Origin: an uncultured Oscillibacter sp. | Lineage (GTDB): Bacteria > Bacillota_A > Clostridia > Oscillospirales > Oscillospiraceae | Assembly (NCBI GenBank): GCA_948902155.1 | Contig: CAQVQZ010000094.1 | Coordinates: forward strand, 1-8,397 | Reading direction: 5' to 3' | Length of the DNA stretch: 8,397 nucleotides | Shown here: one piece after another, positions 1 through 3,749 of the stretch | Layout: each line of letters starts with the position of its first letter | Position numbering within the stretch: position 1 is the stretch's first letter | The notes under the pieces: model-generated | The model's database searches: none | What the model was told of the DNA's origin: nothing | The model's input: the letters and a program-made list of their open reading frames with translations, nothing else | Made by a program: the position numbers and the translations under genes

Positions 1-227
1 TGGTGGACGGCGGCATCCGCTCCGGCCTGGACGTGTTCAAGGCCCTGGCCCTGGGCGCGGACGCCGTGCTGATCGGACGGCCTTTTGTGAACATGGTCTA
101 CGGCGGCGGAGCCGAGGGCGTGCAGGTGTATGTGGACAAGCTGAAGGCCGAGCTGGCCGACGCCATGGCCATGTGCGGAGCCCACTCCCTGGCCGAGATC
201 CGGCGGGACATGATCTTCGGCTACTGA
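1..227 (+). CDS. FMN-dependent alpha-hydroxy-acid oxidizing protein, C-terminal fragment
   Basis: The gene runs in from the left edge, and only its last 74 or so codons are visible, read in the frame starting at base 3 and ending at TGA 225-227. The fragment opens with VDGGIRSGLDVFKALALGADAV and continues into IGRP. This is the C-terminal flavin-phosphate-binding part of the TIM barrel in the FMN-dependent alpha-hydroxy-acid oxidase/dehydrogenase family (lactate oxidase, LldD, glycolate oxidase). The Arg of DGGIRSG and the GR of IGRP belong to the conserved FMN-phosphate site. The tail, with an EIRRDMIFGY ending, resembles the short clostridial members. The substrate cannot be told because the active-site half is outside the window. 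The miaB start lies 48 bp downstream with no obvious terminator between, so read-through is possible. Confidence 0.85.
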   Translation, partial: VDGGIRSGLDVFKALALGADAVLIGRPFVNMVYGGGAEGVQVYVDKLKAELADAMAMCGAHSLAEIRRDMIFGY

Positions 228-235
228 GCCGGAAC

Positions 236-321
236 GGATATCCTCTTGAATGGGATAGAAAAAGGAGCATCTGTCATGCGTGAAACCGGAAAAACTCAGT
301 ATATCCGTGAAGAGGATATCC
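236..321. repeat. 12-bp perfect inverted repeat bracketing the miaB start
   Basis: GGATATCCTCTT at 236-247 is exactly reverse-complementary to AAGAGGATATCC at 310-321. The 62-nt interval holds the miaB ribosome-binding site (261-267) and ATG (276). In mRNA the arms could pair and place the start region in a large loop. The outer 8 bp of each arm (GGATATCC) is itself palindromic, so it could also be a DNA-binding site present twice. The repeat is seen directly. Any function is inference, and chance is possible. Confidence 0.5.
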
Positions 322-1691
322 AGCGCCAGCTTCACATCTGCGAAAAAATCAGACAGCGGAACCAGGGCTGCGGAACCCCCCTCGCCTATCTCCAGACCTA
401 CGGCTGCCAGCAGAACGTAGCCGACGGCCAGCGGCTCATGGGCATGCTGGAGGAAATGGGCTTCGCCTTCACCGGCGAAGCCCAAAAGGCGGACCTGGTG
501 CTGCTGAACACCTGCGCCATCCGGGAGCACGCGGAACAGCGGGTCTACGGCAACCTGGGCATCCTCACCCACTCCAAGAAGGAGAACCCGGAGCAGATCA
601 TCGTCCTCTGCGGCTGCATGGCCCAGGAGGAGCGGGCAGCAAAGCGCATCAAAGAGTCCTACCGCCACGTGGACCTGGTCTTCGGCCCCCAGGCCCTGTG
701 GCGCTTCCCGGAGCTGCTGCTGGAGGTCTACGAGACGAAAAAGCGGGTGTTCTCCGTGGCCGGCGAGGCGGGCGGCATTGCCGAGGGCCTGCCGGTGGTG
801 CGGGAGCGGGGCGTGAAAGCCTGGGTCTCCATCATGTACGGCTGCAACAACTTCTGCGCCTACTGCATCGTCCCCTACGTCCGGGGCCGGGAGCGGAGTC
901 GGGACCCCAAGGCGGTGCTGGCGGAGGTCCGGGAGCTGGTGGAAGCCGGGTACAAGGACATCACCCTCCTGGGCCAGAACGTCAACTCCTACGGCAACGA
1001 CCTGGATACCGGCTATCACTTCCCCGACCTGCTGGAGGACATCGACAAGATTCCCGGCGACTACTGGATACGCTTCATGTCCAGCCACCCCAAGGACGCC
1101 ACCCCCGCCCTCTTCGACGCCATGGCCCGCTGCGGCCACGTGGCCAAGCAGCTGCACCTCCCCTTCCAGTCCGGCAACGACCGGGTGCTGAAGGAGATGA
1201 ACCGACGCTACACCAGGGAGTCCTACCTGGGCCTGATTCGCTATGCCAAAGCCGCCATGCCGGGCCTGGTGCTGACCTCGGACGTCATCATCGGCTTCCC
1301 CGGCGAGACGGAGGCGGAGTCCATGGACACCGTGTCCCTGGTGGAGGAAGTGGGCTTCGACGCCCTCTTCACCTTCATCTACTCTCCCCGCCCCGGCACC
1401 AGGGCGGCGTCCCTGCCGGACCCGGTGCCGCGGGCGGAAAAGCAGAAGTGGTTCGACCGCCTCCTGGAGGTCCAGAACCGGCATTCCGCCGAGATACACG
1501 CGGGCTACGTGGGCAAGACGGTCCGGGTGCTGGTGGACGGCGAGAGCGGCGACGGGGACTATCCCCTCTCTTCCCGGACGGAGGGGAACCGCCTGGTGCG
1601 GCTGAAGGGGGACCCGTCCCTGATCGGGCGCTTCCTGGATGTGAAGGTCACGGGGAGCAACACCTGGGCGCTGTACGGCGAACCCGTCTAA
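276..1691 (+). CDS. miaB: tRNA-2-methylthio-N6-dimethylallyladenosine(37) synthase MiaB
   Basis: A radical-SAM methylthiotransferase that adds a methylthio group at C2 of N6-isopentenyl-A37 in tRNAs reading UNN codons; cytosolic, with two [4Fe-4S] clusters. In 471 residues it shows the usual order. The N-terminal MTTase domain has cluster cysteines C44 (YGCQQN), C80 (NTCAIRE) and C114 (CGCMAQ). The radical-SAM domain has C190-x3-C194-x2-C197 (GCNNFCAYC) followed by VPYVRGRERSR. A TRAM RNA-binding domain follows from about residue 405. GCQQN replaces the more usual GCQMN. A TTG at 246 is in frame, but ATG 276 is chosen because AAAGGAG (261-267) sits 8 nt before it. Assignment to MiaB rather than MtaB or RimO rests on the NTCAIREHAEQRVYGNLG segment and on the mutS/mutL context. 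The stop overlaps that of the convergent small gene. Confidence 0.95.
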   Translation: MRETGKTQYIREEDIQRQLHICEKIRQRNQGCGTPLAYLQTYGCQQNVADGQRLMGMLEEMGFAFTGEAQKADLVLLNTCAIREHAEQRVYGNLGILTHSKKENPEQIIVLCGCMAQEERAAKRIKESYRHVDLVFGPQALWRFPELLLEVYETKKRVFSVAGEAGGIAEGLPVVRERGVKAWVSIMYGCNNFCAYCIVPYVRGRERSRDPKAVLAEVRELVEAGYKDITLLGQNVNSYGNDLDTGYHFPDLLEDIDKIPGDYWIRFMSSHPKDATPALFDAMARCGHVAKQLHLPFQSGNDRVLKEMNRRYTRESYLGLIRYAKAAMPGLVLTSDVIIGFPGETEAESMDTVSLVEEVGFDALFTFIYSPRPGTRAASLPDPVPRAEKQKWFDRLLEVQNRHSAEIHAGYVGKTVRVLVDGESGDGDYPLSSRTEGNRLVRLKGDPSLIGRFLDVKVTGSNTWALYGEPV

Positions 1692-1942
1692 CGGGCCATC
1701 CACTTCCCCAAGTCCACGGCCTGCTGAAAGAGGATTTCGTCCTCCAAAAGCCGCCTCCCGCTCCAGCCGTCGCGGTAGTTCTCGACCAGCTCCAGCTGCT
1801 CGGGAGACAGCGCTTTTTTCAGAGCGTCCCAAGCCGCGTTCTGGCGCTCGGTCCAGCGGCTGTATTTGATGACGTTCAGCCGGGCGTCCTGGAGCAGGTT
1901 TTCTGAGATGTATTGGTATAGACAATGGAGATAAGCGTCCAT
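1688..1942 (-). CDS. 84-residue helical protein of unknown function
   Basis: A small, probably cytosolic, mostly alpha-helical and charged protein. It begins MDAYLHCLYQYISENLL and ends FQQAVDLGKWMAR. I do not recognise a defined function. The aromatic/acidic helices and the terminal F-x-x-A-x-x-LG pattern weakly recall DUF6809-type small proteins of clostridial accessory regions, but this is a guess. An in-frame ATG at 1978 would give 96 residues. It is rejected because it lies about 5 nt from the predicted transcription start and has no ribosome-binding site. ATG 1940-1942 has GAGGGGG (1950-1956) 7 nt upstream. The gene is divergent from the XRE regulator at 2030 and shares its promoter/operator region. 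Its TAG stop overlaps the TAA of miaB by 2 nt in convergent orientation. Lower G+C than miaB suggests acquired DNA. Confidence 0.72.
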   Translation of the reverse strand: MDAYLHCLYQYISENLLQDARLNVIKYSRWTERQNAAWDALKKALSPEQLELVENYRDGWSGRRLLEDEILFQQAVDLGKWMAR

Positions 1943-1962
1943 GAAATGACCCCCTCGCAGAA

Positions 1963-1978
1963 ATTCAAATTTTGGCAT
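1963..1978. promoter_or_regulatory. Putative operator copy 1 (with 1998-2013)
   Basis: ATTCAAATTTTGGCAT here and ATTCAAATTTTGTCAT at 1998-2013 match at 15 of 16 bases, with start-to-start spacing of 35 bp. Each contains the 9-bp perfect palindrome CAAATTTTG (1966-1974 and 2001-2009), as expected for a dimeric HTH protein. This copy lies just downstream of the predicted - strand transcription start. The likely ligand is the adjacent XRE regulator. The repeats are seen; binding is inferred. Confidence 0.55.
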
Positions 1979-1989
1979 CTCACAAGTTT

Positions 1990-2018
1990 AGTATAACATT
2001 CAAATTTTGTCATGTCAA
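1990..2018 (-). promoter_or_regulatory. Near-consensus sigma-A promoter for the 84-residue gene
   Basis: On the - strand, TTGACA (complement of 2013-2018) is followed after exactly 17 nt by TATACT (complement of 1990-1995). Transcription would start near 1983 and leave a leader of about 40 nt before ATG 1942. Operator copy 2 fills the spacer. A weak + strand -10 for the regulator (TATAAC, 1992-1997) overlaps this -10, with a poorly placed -35-like TTGGCA at 1972-1977, so the two promoters probably interfere. Confidence 0.75.
1998..2013. promoter_or_regulatory. Putative operator copy 2
   Basis: ATTCAAATTTTGTCAT, the second copy of the 16-bp repeat described at 1963-1978. It sits between the -35 and -10 elements of the - strand promoter and just upstream of the ribosome-binding site of the XRE gene. 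A protein bound here would block the - strand promoter and could also repress its own gene. Confidence 0.55.
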
Positions 2019-2029
2019 GGGAGCTTCGT

Positions 2030-2248
2030 ATGAAATTTCCGGAAAAGCTGGTTCAGCTCAGAAATCAAAAAGGCGTCCTGCAAAAGGACCTGGTGAAGGA
2101 ATTAGGGCTCAATCTGCACACCTACCAGCGGTTTGAGTACGGTCTGCAAGACCCTCGGATGTCCACGCTGGTGGCCCTGGCGGATTTCTACGAAATTTCC
2201 CTGGACGAACTGGTCTGCCGGGAATGGCCCAAGGCCCCGGAAGCATAG
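2030..2248 (+). CDS. XRE-family HTH transcriptional regulator, 72 residues
   Basis: A minimal single-domain DNA-binding protein. A Cro/CI-type five-helix HTH occupies nearly the whole length. The pattern QLRNQKGVLQKDLVKELGL, then TYQRFEYGLQDPRMSTLVALADFYEISLDEL is the standard HTH_3 signature. There is no effector or oligomerisation domain. An in-frame ATG at 2012 exists, but ATG 2030 is chosen because AAGGGAG (2017-2023) lies 6 nt upstream. The gene is divergent from the 84-residue protein gene with two palindromic repeats in the intergenic region, which suggests local repression and autoregulation. Similar small XRE proteins occur in toxin-antitoxin modules and mobile elements. Whether the partner protein is a toxin cannot be told from sequence. 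Confidence 0.88.
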   Translation: MKFPEKLVQLRNQKGVLQKDLVKELGLNLHTYQRFEYGLQDPRMSTLVALADFYEISLDELVCREWPKAPEA

Positions 2249-2256
2249 AAAACCTC

Positions 2257-2340
2257 CGCACAAATACGCCAAGCCGTTCTAAAAAAGAAAAAAGCCCCGT
2301 GCGAATGCGCCAAACCGTTTCAAAGGAAGAAAGAAAAAAG
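2257..2340 (+). repeat. Degenerate tandem direct repeat with A-rich tails
   Basis: Bases 2257-2280 and 2298-2321 align without gaps at 17 of 24 positions (shared CGCCAA and CCGTT cores), and every difference is a transition. Each is followed by an A-rich tail ending in AAAAAAGCC (2288-2296 and 2334-2342). The offset is 41 bp at the head and 46 bp at the tail. This may be a decayed duplication next to the palindromic element. No gene is seen here; the reading frame continuing from 2224 is not supported by a ribosome-binding site. Confidence 0.5.
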
Positions 2341-2358
2341 CCTCCTTTTGAAAGGAGG
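2334..2358 (-). terminator. Intrinsic terminator, leftward, at the left end of the repeat element
   Basis: On the - strand the sequence reads CCTCCTTT-CA-AAAGGAGG, then C and six T. The perfect 8-bp stem with a 2-nt apex (probably opening to 4 nt in RNA) followed by a T tract has intrinsic terminator form. The T tract occupies 2334-2339. Confidence 0.6.
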
Positions 2359-2510
2359 TGGCACGGCGAAGCCGTGACGGAGGATTGTCGCAGGGATTCT
2401 GCCCATCGCCTGACTTGCAATAGAAGAACGTTCACAGAGATTTCCTCCTACAGCAAATCTTCCGCTGGAAGAAACTCCCTGCCAACAATCCCCACCCGAC
2501 TCCGCCGGGA

Positions 2511-2535
2511 GCCCCTTTCCAAAGGGGCCTTTTTT
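2511..2535 (+). terminator. Intrinsic terminator, rightward, at the right end of the repeat element
   Basis: GCCCCTTT-CC-AAAGGGGC (2511-2528), then C and six T (2530-2535). The perfect 8-bp stem plus T tract is a good Rho-independent terminator. It would stop read-through from the XRE gene before the toxin-like locus downstream. Confidence 0.75.
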
Positions 2536-2572
2536 CCTGGGTTTTTTGACATCCGCGAACATTCAGAGCCTT

Positions 2573-2602
2573 TTGACGGGTTATTGACAGATATGGTATA
2601 AT
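2573..2602 (+). promoter_or_regulatory. Strong extended -10 promoter of the small toxin-like gene
   Basis: TTGACG (2573-2578), an 18-nt spacer, then TATAAT (2597-2602) preceded by TGG, giving an extended -10 (TGnTATAAT). The start would be near 2609, leaving a leader of about 50 nt before ATG 2659. A second TTGACA at 2584-2589 is too close to the -10 to serve as its -35. Confidence 0.82.
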
Positions 2603-2629
2603 CAAGAAGATAAGAGAGGCGGGGTCAAT

Positions 2630-2650
2630 CCTCTTCCAAGTGGAAAGAGG
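2630..2650 (+). promoter_or_regulatory. Leader hairpin overlapping the toxin ribosome-binding site
   Basis: CCTCTTCCA (2630-2638), a 2-nt apex, then TGGAAAGAGG (2641-2650) form a 9-bp stem with one bulged A at 2644. The 3' strand contains the first half of the Shine-Dalgarno AGAGGTGA (2646-2653). Folding would limit ribosome access, a common control in type I toxin mRNAs. The pairing is seen; the effect on translation is inferred. Confidence 0.6.
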
Positions 2651-2658
2651 TGAGGCCC

Positions 2659-2736
2659 ATGAGCGTGCTGGAAACCATCGCGTTACTTACGCTCGTGATT
2701 GCGGCCATCCAATTAGGTCATAACCTAAAGAGATAA
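2659..2736 (+). CDS. 25-residue hydrophobic peptide, putative type I (holin-like) toxin
   Basis: A 26-codon ORF including its stop. Residues 1-20 are MSVLETIALLTLVIAAIQLG, followed by a basic tail ending LKR. It has a short N-terminal polar part, one membrane-spanning stretch of about 14-16 residues and a positive C terminus. This is the layout of Firmicute type I toxins of the TxpA/BsrG/putative holin-like toxin class, which typically begin MS-x-x-E followed by a hydrophobic run. Support for translation is good: AGAGGTGA (2646-2653) ends 5 nt before the ATG, and a strong promoter lies about 57 nt upstream. A convergent consensus promoter downstream (2841-2869) can make an antisense RNA. Expected action is membrane insertion and depolarisation when the antisense RNA is lost. 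The family match is by eye, and toxicity is inferred. At 25 residues it is shorter than usual minimum ORF cut-offs. Confidence 0.72.
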   Translation: MSVLETIALLTLVIAAIQLGHNLKR

Positions 2737-2834
2737 GCCGCCCCCCAACCCCAGCGGAAAGCGGCATATTCTCAAGCTATAAACTTGTAAGAGTGTTGAC
2801 CGCCAACCGGCTGGACCCGGCTGACCGCCCTCTT
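2733..2834 (-). ncRNA. Putative antisense antitoxin RNA (ends approximate)
   Basis: Transcription from the - strand promoter at 2841-2869 would start near 2834-2836 and run towards the toxin ORF, covering its 3' untranslated region. The RNA contains a stem GUCAGCCGG (2825-2817) / CCGGUUGGC (2810-2802), 9 bp with G-U pairs and a 6-nt loop. Two copies of GGCGGTCA (complements of 2797-2804 and 2822-2829) lie 25 nt apart. A possible 3' end is GCCGC...GCGGC (complement of 2737-2765) followed by TTATC, but this terminator is weak, so the 3' boundary is a guess. The RNA is inferred from promoter and context. Confidence 0.55.
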
Positions 2835-2848
2835 GTCTTGATTATAAC
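2821..2848 (+). promoter_or_regulatory. Possible weak + strand promoter for the hydrolase gene
   Basis: CTGACC (2821-2826), a 16-nt spacer and TATAAC (2843-2848) could drive the gene at 2903 and the repair operon behind it. The -10 overlaps the opposite-strand -10 (2841-2846), so the two promoters would compete. The -35 matches consensus at only four positions. Confidence 0.3.
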
Positions 2849-2869
2849 CGCCGCCGCCCCGGTTGTCAA
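2841..2869 (-). promoter_or_regulatory. Perfect-consensus sigma-A promoter of the antisense RNA
   Basis: On the - strand, TTGACA (complement of 2864-2869), exactly 17 nt, then TATAAT (complement of 2841-2846). Both hexamers match consensus fully. No open reading frame with a credible ribosome-binding site follows leftward, so its product is best read as a non-coding RNA convergent with the toxin mRNA. The -35 lies in the loop side of a GCCGCCC/GGGCGGC inverted repeat (2853-2859 / 2870-2876). Confidence 0.88.
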
Positions 2870-2902
2870 GGGCGGCTGAGAACGAATGCAGGAGGCCCTC
2901 CC

Positions 2903-3724
2903 ATGAAAATCATCACTTTGCTGGAAAACGACGTTTGCCGGCCGGAGCTGGCCTCCGCCCGGGGGCTGTCCATCTACGTGGAAACCGCGGCCCATAAGAT
3001 TCTATTCGACATGGGCCCCGACGCCCAGTTTCTGGACAACGCGAAGGCTCTGGGCGTGGACATTTCCGCAGTGGACATCGCCGTGCTGTCCCACGGCCAC
3101 TCGGACCACGGCGGCGGCCTGGCGGCCTTCTGCGCCGTGAACCGCACCGCCCCCATCTACCTCCGCCGGGAGGCCCTGCACCCCTACTATGCCGTCCTGC
3201 CGGGACAGGAGCCGAACTATATCGGCCTCCCGCCGGAGTTGGATACGGACCGCCTGGTGTTCACGGAGGACTTCCAAGAACTGGACCGGGGCCTGCTGCT
3301 GTTCTCCGGCGTGGAGGACGACCAAAGCGTCCGGGCCGTGGCCCCGAAGCTCCAGGAGAAGACCCCCAACGGCTTCCGCCCCGACGGCTTTGCCCACGAG
3401 CAGCACCTGCTGGCGGAGGAGGACGGAAAAGCCGTCCTGCTGGCCGGGTGCGGCCACCTGGGCATCGTGAACACCCTCCGGGCGGCGGAGAAGCGCCTGG
3501 GCCGGAGGCCGGACGTGGTCTTCGGCGGGTTCCACCTCTTCGAGCTGGACCCGGCTTCCGCCTCCTCGGCGGAGCTGATCGCCGCCACGGCCCGATTCCT
3601 GACCCAGGGAGACACGGTGTATTACACCGGCCACTGCACCGGCGGCTGGGCCTACGACCGCCTCCAGGAGGCCCTGGGGGACCGCCTCCGCCCCATGCAC
3701 GGCGGCACAACGGCGGAACTGTAA
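2903..3724 (+). CDS. MBL-fold metallo-hydrolase (DHPPP-synthase-like family)
   Basis: A cytosolic metallo-beta-lactamase-fold enzyme of 273 residues. Metal ligands are visible: H64-x-H66-x-D68-H69 (SHGHSDHGGG), H185 in GCGHLGIVN, H211 in GGFHLFE, and H244 near the end in TGHCTGGWAY. The GC-x-H-x-GI-x-N and GG-x-H-L motifs place it in the subgroup often annotated as 7,8-dihydropterin-6-methyl-4-(beta-D-ribofuranosyl)-aminobenzene-5'-phosphate synthase. Most bacterial members have no proven substrate, so I leave it as a hydrolase. There is no signal peptide. ATG 2903 has AGGAGG (2890-2895) 7 nt upstream. The gene is 25 bp from mutS with no terminator, so the two are probably co-transcribed, although no role in repair is known. 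Confidence 0.9.
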   Translation: MKIITLLENDVCRPELASARGLSIYVETAAHKILFDMGPDAQFLDNAKALGVDISAVDIAVLSHGHSDHGGGLAAFCAVNRTAPIYLRREALHPYYAVLPGQEPNYIGLPPELDTDRLVFTEDFQELDRGLLLFSGVEDDQSVRAVAPKLQEKTPNGFRPDGFAHEQHLLAEEDGKAVLLAGCGHLGIVNTLRAAEKRLGRRPDVVFGGFHLFELDPASASSAELIAATARFLTQGDTVYYTGHCTGGWAYDRLQEALGDRLRPMHGGTTAEL

Positions 3725-3749
3725 GAGACGAGAGAAAGGAAGCGTCCCC

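Larger units (their letters stand above)
2334..2535. mobile_element. Palindromic MITE-like intergenic repeat element
   Basis: About 202 bp whose two ends are imperfect inverted repeats of roughly 60 bp. Reading inwards, both arms have A6-G, a hairpin of C/T-rich then A/G-rich bases, a GGCG-containing segment, then GGATTGT and CAGGGA (2382-2396; complement of 2476-2491). The left arm also has a perfect CACGGC-GAA-GCCGTG hairpin (2362-2376). The interior of about 80 bp (2397-2475) is unique and has no transposase. The layout matches the non-autonomous palindromic repeats scattered between genes of gut Clostridia; that link is from memory, not a search. No clear target-site duplication is visible. 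Short reading frames inside it are probably spurious. Confidence 0.7.

Noticed and set aside
698..1906. 402-codon + strand frame inside miaB
   Set aside because: Alternate-frame shadow rich in Gly, Pro and Arg; miaB motifs in the other frame are unambiguous.
2320..2562. 80-codon - strand frame over the palindromic element
   Set aside because: It covers the inverted repeats and the two terminator hairpins; such frames arise from this type of repeat and have no start signal here.
2584..2589. Perfect TTGACA as -35 of the toxin promoter
   Set aside because: Only 7 nt separate it from TATAAT at 2597; TTGACG at 2573 with 18-nt spacing plus the extended -10 is the workable pair.
2224..2601. 125-codon + strand reading frame across the intergenic repeats
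   Set aside because: It starts inside the XRE gene with no ribosome-binding site, runs through both hairpin arms of the palindromic element and ends in the toxin promoter. Its composition is that of a translated repeat.
2853..2876. GCCGCCC/GGGCGGC hairpin as terminator of the toxin mRNA
   Set aside because: A 7-bp perfect stem, but it is followed by TGAGAACG with no T tract.
2777..2995. 72-codon - strand frame downstream of the antisense promoter region
   Set aside because: It begins inside the hydrolase gene upstream of the antisense promoter, has no ribosome-binding site and no recognisable domain.
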